Assembly (NCBI RefSeq): GCF_014635065.1
Contig: NZ_BMCG01000004.1
Location: 1 to 64,000, forward strand
Direction of reading: 5' to 3'
DNA length: 64,000 nucleotides
DNA from: Oxalicibacterium flavum
GTDB lineage: Bacteria > Pseudomonadota > Gammaproteobacteria > Burkholderiales > Burkholderiaceae_D
Below are positions 52,113 to 59,987 of this stretch, in pieces (the stretch's first letter is position 1; each line of letters opens with the position of its first letter). The notes under the pieces are model-generated. The model searched no databases and was not told where the DNA came from. It worked only from the letters and a program-made list of their open reading frames with translations. The position numbers and the translations under genes are program-made.

Positions 52113-52442
52113 ATGAACGACGAACAGGAACGCCAGCTGCTGCACACCAAGCTGAACCTCGAAACCTCGCAGATCGCATGGGAAGAACTGCAGCGCTTCT
52201 TCGCCGGCGGCCACGTGGTGGTGGTCAGCAACGAACTCGACCTCGTCGATGTGGCGGCGCGCGTCTCGATCGACGACAAGACGAGCATCGAGCAATGGAT
52301 CAACGAAGGCCGCATCGTGCGCGCCAACGACGAGCACGCGCTGGCGTGGAGCGCCAGCAATCCGCTGCTGTGGACGGTGGTGGCGCGGCCCTGGGTGCTG
52401 GTGCAGGAGAGGAAGCCGGAGCCGGGCAAGTCCGTGCATTGA
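52113..52442 (+). CDS. DUF2288 family protein
   Basis: 109 residues matching DUF2288: LLHTKLNLETSQIAWEELQRFFAGG, VVVVSNELDLVDVAARVSIDD, and a C-terminal LLWTVVARPWVLVQE. A soluble cytoplasmic protein of unknown role, conserved in proteobacteria. Last gene of the ClC-slyX unit. Confidence 0.88.
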   Translation: MNDEQERQLLHTKLNLETSQIAWEELQRFFAGGHVVVVSNELDLVDVAARVSIDDKTSIEQWINEGRIVRANDEHALAWSASNPLLWTVVARPWVLVQERKPEPGKSVH

Positions 52443-52479
52443 GATGCCGCGCCGGCCGCGCGCGCTTCTTCGGTTCTCT

Positions 52480-53010
52480 TCAGTTCAGGATGGAAGCGGC
52501 CGGGCGCAGGCGCTGTTCGTTGTCGCCGAGCCGCGCGACGATGGCGAGCAGGAAGGCCTTGGCCAGGCTGCCGTCCTTGATCTGCCGCGTCGCTTCGTGG
52601 AGCGGAAACCAGACCGCCTTGCTGATCTCGTAGTTGAGGCGGCTGACGTCTTCCGAGTCGGCGACGCACACGAAGTTGAGCATCAGCGTATTGGTGCGCG
52701 CGAAATAGCGGCTGCGCATGTATTCGAAGGCCGTCACGTTCAGGCCGACTTCCTCGCGCACTTCGCGCACCAGCGTGTTCTCCGCATCCTCGCCTTTCTT
52801 CACGTAGCCGGCCAGCAGGATGAAGTCGTCGCGGTTGGTCTGGCGGATCAGCAGCACCCGGTCCATCGCCGGGTTCAGAATGGCGGTGCTGACCGCCGTG
52901 CTGAAGACCGGAAAGCGGAACGCTGCGCACGGCGTGCAGTATGGGACGTCGCCTTCTTCGGGGAAGGGGCGCAACGTGAGTCGATGGCCGCATTCGTGGC
53001 AGTGGTTCAT
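52480..53010 (-). CDS. Nudix hydrolase with zinc ribbon (NudC-like)
   Basis: 176 residues. An N-terminal zinc ribbon with Cys4, Cys7, Cys25 and Cys28 is followed by a Nudix domain. The Nudix box fits G-x5-E-x7-REVxEExGL (starting GYVKKGEDAEN and ending REVREEVGL). NudC-type enzymes hydrolyse NAD(H) or remove NAD caps from RNA, but this protein lacks the long N-terminal domain of NudC, so the substrate is open. The ATG at 53010 begins just before the zinc ribbon; no good ribosome-binding site is seen. Confidence 0.85.
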   Translation of the reverse strand: MNHCHECGHRLTLRPFPEEGDVPYCTPCAAFRFPVFSTAVSTAILNPAMDRVLLIRQTNRDDFILLAGYVKKGEDAENTLVREVREEVGLNVTAFEYMRSRYFARTNTLMLNFVCVADSEDVSRLNYEISKAVWFPLHEATRQIKDGSLAKAFLLAIVARLGDNEQRLRPAASILN

Positions 53011-53239
53011 GGAGGCAATCGGTTGAATGACGATGCTTGCATGGTGAATCCGATGGAAGGCGATATCCAATCGTTTGCATGAATTTCGCGATAGCCGAGA
53101 CTTATGGAATCGTCTTCACCCACGTGCCGGCGGCGGGCATCGGGCCGGGCATGTTCTTGCCTTGCATCCACGGCTTGTTTATCATCCGACGACCTGCCGT
53201 CGGGCAATTTTCCAGTCGATGTCTTCGCGTTCCTCTCTT

Positions 53240-54388
53240 ATGCATACCGGTACCCGCATCCCCGATGGTTACGATTTTCTCGGACATCTTTACGATGCGG
53301 TGCTGGCGCCGGACGGTTTTCGTCTGTTTGTCGACAAGCTGGTGGAGGTGCTGGACCTGAGGGCGGTGACCATGATCATCCGCCATTGCGATACCCACGA
53401 GGTGAAGGCGCTGTGGCTGGCCGGTGCCATCACCCAGGCATGGGCCGAATCCTATGCGCTTGAATATGCGCGCGATGACGTGTTGGCGAGCCATATCATG
53501 CAGGCGCCGATTGCGCACTTCTATGCCAGCAACCTCGACGTCAGCTACCCGGACGGTTTTTCACGGACGCGTTTCTATACCGAATGGCTGGCGCCGCAAG
53601 GCGTGGCTTATGCGGCGGGCGCCATCGTGCTGCAGGAAGGGCCGTGGCTGACGCAGCTGATCCTGCAGCGCCGCCGCGACCAGCCGCCGTTTGCGCGAGA
53701 TGAGATGGATCTCCTCAATCGGCTGGTGCCGCACCTGCAACGGGCGATCCAGATGCGCCAGCGACTCGACGAATCGCGCATCGATCGGCAACTGCTGGCT
53801 GCAGGGTTGGATGCGCTGGCCATGCCGGTCTTCCTGTTCAACGAGCGCATGCGCGTCGCGCATTGCAATCGCAGTGCGGAAAGATTAATCGAGGAAGGTG
53901 TGCTGTATTTGCAGGATGGTCATCTGCAGGCGCGCAATGGCGCGCTGACACGCCGTCTGGGATTCGACGTCTCGCTCGCAGTGGCGGCAAGCAGGCGTGA
54001 CGGTATCAGTCACGAATCCGTTACCCGATTGCCGCGTGAAGGACATCCGCCGTTGCTGCTGTTGATGGTGCCTCTGCATGCCGGCGATGCGGCACTGCCT
54101 CACGGCGCGGCGCTGATGTTCGTGTTCGATCCGGAGCAGCAGCCGCAACCGGTGCTCGCTACGGTGCAGGCGCTGTTCGGCTTGTCTGCGGTGGAGGCGC
54201 AATTGGCGGTTGCGCTGTGTTGCGGACGGACACTGGGCGAATTCGCGGAAGAACGCGGGACTTCGCTGCATACCGTCAAATCGCAACTGAAGAATATCTA
54301 TCTCAAGACCGGGACGCGGCGTCAGCCGGATCTGGTGTCGATGTTGCTGGCGAGTCCCGCCTTCTTTGTCGTTCCTCCCGTGTCGTGA
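53240..54388 (+). CDS. LuxR-family transcriptional regulator
   Basis: About 382 residues (389 if the ATG at 53219 is used). A C-terminal LuxR-type helix-turn-helix is at about 315-375 (LSAVEAQLAVALCCGRTLGEFA, then TSLHTVKSQLKNIYLKTGTRRQ). The long N-terminal part has no clear receiver or autoinducer domain; a PAS-like segment with FLFNERMRVAHCNRSAERLIEEG is present around residue 200. Such stand-alone regulators occur widely in Burkholderiales. The target is unknown. Confidence 0.85.
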   Translation: MHTGTRIPDGYDFLGHLYDAVLAPDGFRLFVDKLVEVLDLRAVTMIIRHCDTHEVKALWLAGAITQAWAESYALEYARDDVLASHIMQAPIAHFYASNLDVSYPDGFSRTRFYTEWLAPQGVAYAAGAIVLQEGPWLTQLILQRRRDQPPFARDEMDLLNRLVPHLQRAIQMRQRLDESRIDRQLLAAGLDALAMPVFLFNERMRVAHCNRSAERLIEEGVLYLQDGHLQARNGALTRRLGFDVSLAVAASRRDGISHESVTRLPREGHPPLLLLMVPLHAGDAALPHGAALMFVFDPEQQPQPVLATVQALFGLSAVEAQLAVALCCGRTLGEFAEERGTSLHTVKSQLKNIYLKTGTRRQPDLVSMLLASPAFFVVPPVS

Positions 54389-54411
54389 CGCCGGGCAGGT
54401 GCGCCCGGCGT
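54388..54411. terminator. Hairpin between convergent genes
   Basis: ACGCCGGGC, six-base loop, GCCCGGCGT at the stop of the LuxR gene. It has no T-run, so terminator strength is uncertain. Confidence 0.5.
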
Positions 54412-54424
54412 ATCGCGCGTGCGA

Positions 54425-55000
54425 TTAGAAGGCGTAGCGCAGACCGATCGATACCAGGTTGGCTTTCAGTTTGACGTCGCTGAACTTCACATTGCCGTAA
54501 TTCTCGTATTCGAGGACCGCTGCCAGATTCCTGGAAAAGTGGAAGCTGGCACCGACGCCGAACAGGCCAGTGGTGCGGCTCTTCGAGGCGGAAGCGAAGT
54601 TTCCGTTTTCGACGATGCTGGCCTTGACCCGGTTCTGGGTCACGCCCAGTTTGCCGAACAGCGAGAACTGCTCGCTCAATGGCAAGGTGCCGGTGGCGGC
54701 GACGTAGAGCGCACGGCCCTTGATCGTCTCGCTGCCGGAGTCGCCGGCGCCGTCGTCCCAGCTGTCGCTGTATTTGCCCAGGTGGGTGTAGCCACCCTCG
54801 ACGCCGAAGTTCTGGTTGAAATTGTAGCCGGCATACAGCTTGTAACCGGTTGCGTTGTCCTTGGCGGATTCGCCGTCGTCGAAATGAACCTTATGATTGG
54901 CGCGTCCGGCATTGACGCCGACATAGGCGCCTTCTGCGAAGGCCGAAAGCGGCAGGGCGGTGGCAATGCCGAATGCGAGGAGGGAGAGTTGTTTTTTCAT
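54425..55000 (-). CDS. Outer-membrane beta-barrel protein (OmpX/opacity-type porin family)
   Basis: 191 residues with a signal peptide (about 1-22, ending PLSAFA). The mature part is eight-strand beta-barrel-like (GAYVGVNAGRANHK, LYAGYNFNQNFGVEGGYTHLG, FGVGASFHFSRNLAAVLEYE). It ends with an aromatic-terminated strand VSIGLRYAF, the usual Bam signal. The start at 55000 was chosen as MKKQLSLLAFG opens the signal peptide. Precise function is unknown. Confidence 0.88.
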   Translation of the reverse strand: MKKQLSLLAFGIATALPLSAFAEGAYVGVNAGRANHKVHFDDGESAKDNATGYKLYAGYNFNQNFGVEGGYTHLGKYSDSWDDGAGDSGSETIKGRALYVAATGTLPLSEQFSLFGKLGVTQNRVKASIVENGNFASASKSRTTGLFGVGASFHFSRNLAAVLEYENYGNVKFSDVKLKANLVSIGLRYAF

Positions 55001-55115
55001 GTCTGCCTTTATGCGGGAATGAGCAAAATTGCTATCCGGCATGATAGGGAGGCAGCTGTACGCCCGCTATCCCTCATGCGAGGGATGCGGCGTTACATGA
55101 TGAAGGGGGGCTGTC

Positions 55116-55823
55116 TTACAGTTTGGACTGGTGATGCAGCGCGACGAACAGCGTGGCGAGTGCGGTCAGCACGGCGGAGAAATGTTCGTCCGGTTCGGTG
55201 TTGTCCCAGATGTAGTGCGCCATCACGGCTTCGAATTCCTTGCTTTTCTTTTTCGCCGTCACGCTGTGCGCGCGCGTGATCGCCTTCAGGAACTGGCGGC
55301 GCATGCTGGGCAGGACCGGGATGTGTTCGCTGTCGTCGAGGAATTCGAAACCGTTCGGCAGACGGCCGCCCTTGATCTGGAATTCCAGGCGCTCATAGAC
55401 GGCCGGCGGCAGGTTCTTGGCGAGTTCGCAGGCGCTCTCGTTGAGTTTGAGCACCATGCTGAAGCCGGGCGGATAGATCACGTCCTCGTCCTCGCGTTCC
55501 GACAGGAACACCGCGAGCCGCAGCGCGTATTCGGCATGGAAGGCATCCTCGCGCGTACTGGTCTCGCTGGTGCGCGTGGGCGGCCAGAAGATCAGCGTGC
55601 CGGGCGTGCTCTCGTCGTCGGGATCGGGGAAGAATTCGACGCTGATCTCGTCGGCGATGCCGGCTGCCTCGAGCAGCTGCAATACGGGTTCGGAGAGCTG
55701 GCCGAGGATGGAGGCTGCCAGCTTGCCGGTGGCGGCGATGTCGGCGTTGCTCAGGTCTTCGACGATGTAGGCGTCGAGCGGCTTCAATAGTGCGTGAGGA
55801 TCGGGCATGGAAACGGGATTCAT
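55116..55823 (-). CDS. Hypothetical protein
   Basis: About 235 residues from the ATG at 55823 (MNPVSMPDPHALLKPLDAYI). Earlier ATGs at 55853 and the TTG/ATG region near 55892 are possible. Soluble, acidic, mixed alpha/beta (ISVEFFPDPDDESTPGTLIF, FPAEYALRL-like segments, FEFLDDSEHIPVLPSMRRQF), without signal peptide or membrane helix. No family is recognised. Codon use matches the neighbourhood. Confidence 0.7.
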   Translation of the reverse strand: MNPVSMPDPHALLKPLDAYIVEDLSNADIAATGKLAASILGQLSEPVLQLLEAAGIADEISVEFFPDPDDESTPGTLIFWPPTRTSETSTREDAFHAEYALRLAVFLSEREDEDVIYPPGFSMVLKLNESACELAKNLPPAVYERLEFQIKGGRLPNGFEFLDDSEHIPVLPSMRRQFLKAITRAHSVTAKKKSKEFEAVMAHYIWDNTEPDEHFSAVLTALATLFVALHHQSKL

Positions 55824-56066
55824 TTTTGTGGAGGCGGAGGCATGGAAAGTCATGCCGTCGAAGTGCGAGCAATATAACTTAAAAAGACGCACAGGATTGC
55901 GTTAAAACCATGGCGAATCATTGCGCAGGGAGGGCCAATGATCTCGGCATGGCCGGCGCGCAATCCGAATGCAACGTATGCTTGCGCCGGCAGTCAATAA
56001 ACTGCAGGCCTGCGGTTTCGACACGGATCGCCTGCCTTCATTCACTCCTCGACAAGGATTTTCATC

Positions 56067-56399
56067 ATGTATGCATGGCTGTTGCCCACGATCAAGGCGA
56101 TTCTTCCCCATGTCGGCACCATCATCACGGCGGCGCAACCGATCTTCAAGAGCCGCAAGATCGACCGCTCCGCCGGCAGCGATGAACTGCTGCTGCAGGA
56201 TCAGATCAGCGAGTTGCAGGAAGCCGCCTCGCAGAATGCGACCAATATCCGCGAACTGGCCGAGCAGTTGCAGAAAACCGTGATGACGCTGGAACGCGCC
56301 GCGCTGGAAAACCAGCAGCGCAGTCGCCGCATGATGGTCATGGCAACGACCGCGCTGGCCTGCTCGGTGGTCTCGCTGGCGATCGTGCTGACGCGATGA
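56067..56399 (+). CDS. Small hypothetical protein with C-terminal membrane anchor
   Basis: 110 residues. An N-terminal amphipathic segment (YAWLLPTIKAILPHVGTIIT), a central coiled coil (about 43-85, ISELQEAASQNATNIRELAEQ) and one membrane helix at the C-terminus (about 88-108, VMATTALACSVVSLAIVL). AAGGA lies upstream of the ATG. No family is known; the tail-anchored coiled-coil layout suggests a scaffold or sensor accessory, but this is only layout. Confidence 0.7.
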   Translation: MYAWLLPTIKAILPHVGTIITAAQPIFKSRKIDRSAGSDELLLQDQISELQEAASQNATNIRELAEQLQKTVMTLERAALENQQRSRRMMVMATTALACSVVSLAIVLTR

Positions 56400-56617
56400 A
56401 TCCCTGCATTGCGCTTTTATGTTGGTCATCGTACAGAGCAGGGCCGATGACGCATGCTTGAATGCAGTTCGCCTGAACTCTGCGCTGCCACCGAGGTCTC
56501 TCGGTACAAGCGCACACTGTGTGCGATCCGATGGCCGCATGAAACATGTGCCGAAGCGTTCAGCATTCGGCTGCCGTTTCGTCGGTTTTTGATCAAAGTA
56601 AAAGAACAGGAGTCGAT

Positions 56618-57049
56618 ATGACCAAGCTCAAACCCATTCTGGCCGGTGCCGCCGTCGCCATGTTCTCGCAATTCGCCGCCGCTCAGTCGGCCCCGGCGAC
56701 CGCGCCTGCGCAGATCGTGGTGCCTGCGGAATCCGCCCCTGCGAACCCGAACGATCCGGCATACACCGATCAGTCGCGCCTGAACTACACGAACGATCCG
56801 TACGTGAAAAAACGCGTGGCCACTGCCGAGGCACGCGCTGACTACAAGGCCGAAAAAGGTGCTGCAAAAGACGAATACAAGGCTGAAAAGAAAGCTGCCA
56901 AGGAAGAGTACAGGGCCGAGAAGCGCGAAGCCCGTCAGGAACGTCGCGAAGAAGTAAGACAGATGAACCAGGGTCAGCCGCCTGTCGATCCCGTGACCGG
57001 CAAGCCGTCCACCCCATCCGATCCGGTGGTGCCCGCTACCACGCGCTGA
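56618..57049 (+). CDS. Secreted Lys/Glu/Ala-rich hypothetical protein
   Basis: 143 residues with a signal peptide (about 1-22, ending SQFAAA). A Pro/Ala-rich segment is followed by a highly charged helical repeat region with the heptad-like units DYKAEKGAAKDEYKAEKKAA and EEYRAEKREARQERREEV. The tail is a Pro-rich disordered sequence. It is likely a periplasmic coiled coil. No family is recognised. ACAGGAG precedes the ATG. Confidence 0.75.
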   Translation: MTKLKPILAGAAVAMFSQFAAAQSAPATAPAQIVVPAESAPANPNDPAYTDQSRLNYTNDPYVKKRVATAEARADYKAEKGAAKDEYKAEKKAAKEEYRAEKREARQERREEVRQMNQGQPPVDPVTGKPSTPSDPVVPATTR

Positions 57050-57071
57050 TCGGGTGATTCCATCGTGCGCC

Positions 57072-57102
57072 AGGGCGGAACCATGCAAGTGGTTCCGCCC
57101 TT
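57072..57102 (+). terminator. Intrinsic terminator with weak T-run
   Basis: GGGCGGAACCA, six-base loop, TGGTTCCGCCC, then TT. Eleven perfect base pairs after the Lys/Glu-rich protein gene. Confidence 0.7.
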
Positions 57103-57132
57103 GTCGTTGGCAGACGCGGTGCGAGATCATGA

Positions 57133-57148
57133 CTGTATGCATGTACAG
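57133..57148. promoter_or_regulatory. LexA (SOS) box of dinB
   Basis: CTGTATGCATGTACAG fits CTGT-N8-ACAG exactly, with an extended GA...TA frame. It lies 50 bases before the dinB start. Confidence 0.85.
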
Positions 57149-57198
57149 TAAAGGTGCTATGCTTGCGCCTGCCTTTTTGCCTCGCCAGCCTATTCCTC

Positions 57199-58356
57199 AT
57201 GTCTTCCGTTTCCGGTCCGATCGCGCATCTCGACATGGATGCCTTCTATGCATCGGTCGAACTGCTGCGCTACCCGGAACTGCGCGGACAGCCGGTGGTG
57301 ATCGGCGGCGGTTCGGCTTCGGCGCCGGTCGAACAGGCCGACGGCAGCTTCTGTTACCGGCGCCTGCGCGACTACGCGGGCCGCGGCGTGGTCACTACCT
57401 CGACCTATGAAGCGCGTGCGCTCGGCGTGTTCTCGGCCATGGGTTTGATGAAGGCCGCCAAGCTCGCGCCCGATGCGATCCTGCTGCCGACCGACTTCAA
57501 CGCCTATCGTCATTACTCGCGCCTGTTCAAGGCGGCGGTGGCGGCAATCGCGCCGCAGATCGAGGATCGCGGCATCGACGAAATCTACATCGACCTGCAG
57601 GCGTTCGGTACCGAGGCCGATGACGTCGCGCGCCGCATCAAGCAGGCCGTGCGCGAGGCGACCGGATTGTCGTGCTCGATCGGCCTCGCGCCCAACAAGC
57701 TGCTCGCCAAGATCTGCTCCGACCTCGACAAGCCGGACGGTCTGACCATCCTCACCGAGGCCGACATCCCGACGCGCATCTGGCCGCTTCCGGTGCGGAA
57801 GATCAACGGCATTGGTCCCAAGGCCGCGCAGAAACTGGCGACACTGAACATCCATACCATCGCCGAACTGGCCGCCTGCGACGCCGGCGTGCTGCAGGCG
57901 AACTTCGGCCGCAGCTACAGCGCGTGGCTGGTGCGCGTGGCGCAGGGGCGCGACGAACGGCAGGTCGTCACCCATTCCGAACCCAAGTCGGTCAGCCGCG
58001 AAACCACCTTCGAGCGCGACCTGCATGCGAAGCAGGACCGTGCCGAACTGTCGGCGCTGTTCACGCAGCTCTGCGAACGCGTGGCGGGCGACCTGCAGCG
58101 CAAGAAGGTGGTCGGCCGCACGGTCGGCATCAAGCTGCGCTACGCCGATTTCAGCACCGTCACGCGCGACCTCACGCTGCCCGAGGCGACGGCCGACGCC
58201 GCCGTGATCCGCCAGGCCGCCGGCGAATGCCTGCGGCGCGTCAAGCTCGAACAGCGCTTGCGCCTGCTCGGCGTGCGCATCGGCACGCTGACACCCAGCG
58301 ACGGCATGCCGGCCAGCAGCGCGCAGCAGGGCAGCCTGTTCGATCTGCACGCCTGA
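57199..58356 (+). CDS. dinB: DNA polymerase IV
   Basis: 385-residue Y-family translesion polymerase. The catalytic aspartates are in IAHLDMDAFYASVELLR (Asp12 and Asp14) and RGIDEIYIDLQ. Helix-hairpin-helix residues INGIGPKAAQKLATLNI and the little-finger domain (SVSRETTFERDL) follow. The C-terminus ends QQGSLFDLHA, a clear beta-clamp-binding motif (QGSLF). An SOS box lies just upstream. Confidence 0.95.
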   Translation: MSSVSGPIAHLDMDAFYASVELLRYPELRGQPVVIGGGSASAPVEQADGSFCYRRLRDYAGRGVVTTSTYEARALGVFSAMGLMKAAKLAPDAILLPTDFNAYRHYSRLFKAAVAAIAPQIEDRGIDEIYIDLQAFGTEADDVARRIKQAVREATGLSCSIGLAPNKLLAKICSDLDKPDGLTILTEADIPTRIWPLPVRKINGIGPKAAQKLATLNIHTIAELAACDAGVLQANFGRSYSAWLVRVAQGRDERQVVTHSEPKSVSRETTFERDLHAKQDRAELSALFTQLCERVAGDLQRKKVVGRTVGIKLRYADFSTVTRDLTLPEATADAAVIRQAAGECLRRVKLEQRLRLLGVRIGTLTPSDGMPASSAQQGSLFDLHA

Positions 58357-58401
58357 GGTGTCGTGTATAGCCAACGGCCGCGACGACTTTGCTTTGCCAA
58401 G

Positions 58402-58419
58402 AAGAGAATGATTCTCGTT
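58402..58419. promoter_or_regulatory. Fur box upstream of the ECF sigma gene
   Basis: GAGAATGATTCTC (58404-58416) is a perfect palindrome around a central G and a strong Fur-box match, 48 bases before the sigma gene. Confidence 0.8.
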
Positions 58420-58463
58420 ATGGTCTATACTTGGCGTCCTTTGCCGTTGTCTTCCCGCACGAA

Positions 58464-59018
58464 ATGCTTTCCAAGGACGTTCCTTCTCCATTGCTCGCCA
58501 GGCTGGTCCAGCACTACGAAGAGCTGGTCGGCTACGTCTGCCGTGCCGCCGGTGCGTTCCAGAGCGATCGTCATCAGGTGCGCGACACCGCGCGCGAAGC
58601 CGTGCACGAAGTCTGCCTGCAACTGCTCAAGGGCGAGCAGGGCGGCGAAGAGGTCAAGGTGCCGCTGGCCTTCCTGCGCACGCTCAGCAAGCGCCGCGCC
58701 ATCGACAACCTGCGGCAGGAAAACGGCTGGCGCCAGCTCGCCACCTCGTTCGACGATCATCCCGAACTGCAACACCTGTGCGCAGGCCAGGCCAGCGAAC
58801 CGGAATACCGCCATGCGATGCGCCAGCAGTTGATGTTGCTCGCGCAATCCATCGACTCCCTGCCGCCACGCTGCCGCGACGTCTTCGTGCTGCACAAGAT
58901 CCATGAGTGGCCGCAGGCCGAGGTCGCGCGCCATCTCGGCATTTCGCTCAAGACGGTGGAAAAACATCTGCGCATCGGCGTCGCCTGCTGCCGCTTTGCC
59001 TTGCAGTCCGCCGCATGA
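58464..59018 (+). CDS. FecI-type ECF sigma factor
   Basis: 184 residues. Region 2 includes LARLVQHYEELVGYVCRAAG and FLRTLSKRRAIDNLR; region 4 is LPPRCRDVFVLHKIHEWPQAEVARHLGISLKTVEKHLRIG. It should direct RNA polymerase to the receptor gene when the ferric siderophore is bound outside. It is Fur-boxed and followed by fecR and the receptor with a four-base overlap to fecR. Confidence 0.92.
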   Translation: MLSKDVPSPLLARLVQHYEELVGYVCRAAGAFQSDRHQVRDTAREAVHEVCLQLLKGEQGGEEVKVPLAFLRTLSKRRAIDNLRQENGWRQLATSFDDHPELQHLCAGQASEPEYRHAMRQQLMLLAQSIDSLPPRCRDVFVLHKIHEWPQAEVARHLGISLKTVEKHLRIGVACCRFALQSAA

Positions 59019-59905
59019 AGATCAGCACCGCTCATGAGCCTGAAGACAGGCAGCCCGAGACCGCTGCCGGCCATGCGACGCGCAAACAGCGCGATGCCGA
59101 AAAAGTAGGCGCAGCTCTCGATACGCATCGCGATGCGCTGAAGACGATGTTCCCGGTACCGTCGTCCCGCGCGCCGCGCCGCAAACGCACGGCCGCAGCC
59201 GGCACCGCATTGGCGGCGTTGCTGGCAGCAGGTCTGTGGGGGATCGACCCGGCCTATCGCAGCGAGCATTTCGTCACGCAGATCGGAGAGCGCAGCACGG
59301 TCGAGCTTGCGGACGGCAGCCGGCTGGTGCTGGATACCGCCACCGAATTGACGGTGCAATGGCATCTGCGTTCGCGCCGCGTGGTCCTGGCCGATGGCCG
59401 CGCGCATTTCGACGTGGCAGCGGCCATCTGGCGGCCATTCACCGTGGATGCGGGGCAGACGCAGGTGCGCGTGGTCGGCACGCGCTTCGACGTCTGGCGG
59501 CGGCCGGACGGCACCAGCGTATCGGTCTACGAAGGCAAGGTGGCCGTCTGGCGCAAGGATCGCAAGAATGCGCAGATCGTGCTGCTTCCAGGACAGCAGG
59601 CCGAGGTATCCGATGTCGACGAGGCGCAAGCGTTGTCCCGCGCGGACATCGCCGGAGACACGCAAGGCGCGTGGAAAGACGGGCGGCTGGTCTTCCTCGA
59701 CACGCCGCTGACGGAAGCCCTTGCCGTCATCCAGCGCTATCACCGCGCGCCCATCCGGCTGGCGGACGCGCAAACCGGCCGTCTGACCGTTTCCGGCGTG
59801 TTCGACAGCCGCAATACCGACCAACTTCTCAGGCTGTTGCCGGGCATCCTGCCGCTACAGGTCGAGCGCAAGGCGGACGGCAGCACCGAACTTGGCGCCA
59901 GATAA
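59015..59905 (+). CDS. FecR-family anti-sigma/sigma regulator
   Basis: 296 residues. A short basic N-terminal region precedes a membrane helix at about 60-77 (AAAGTALAALLAAGLWGI). The periplasmic FecR domain follows (VTQIGERSTVELADGSRLVLDTAT, VVGTRFDVWRRPDG, YEGKVAVWR), ending in an STN-binding C-terminal domain (RLTVSGVFDSRNTDQLLRLL). The usual cytoplasmic DUF4880 anti-sigma domain is not recognisable in residues 1-59, so sigma control may be unusual. Overlaps the sigma gene by four bases. Confidence 0.9.
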   Translation: MKISTAHEPEDRQPETAAGHATRKQRDAEKVGAALDTHRDALKTMFPVPSSRAPRRKRTAAAGTALAALLAAGLWGIDPAYRSEHFVTQIGERSTVELADGSRLVLDTATELTVQWHLRSRRVVLADGRAHFDVAAAIWRPFTVDAGQTQVRVVGTRFDVWRRPDGTSVSVYEGKVAVWRKDRKNAQIVLLPGQQAEVSDVDEAQALSRADIAGDTQGAWKDGRLVFLDTPLTEALAVIQRYHRAPIRLADAQTGRLTVSGVFDSRNTDQLLRLLPGILPLQVERKADGSTELGAR

Positions 59906-59987
59906 AAATTATTTTCATTTGCAGGTAGGGTCGGGCATACCCTCGAACGACAAGCTTCCTCGAAACCATCTACAACTTGAGGAAACC

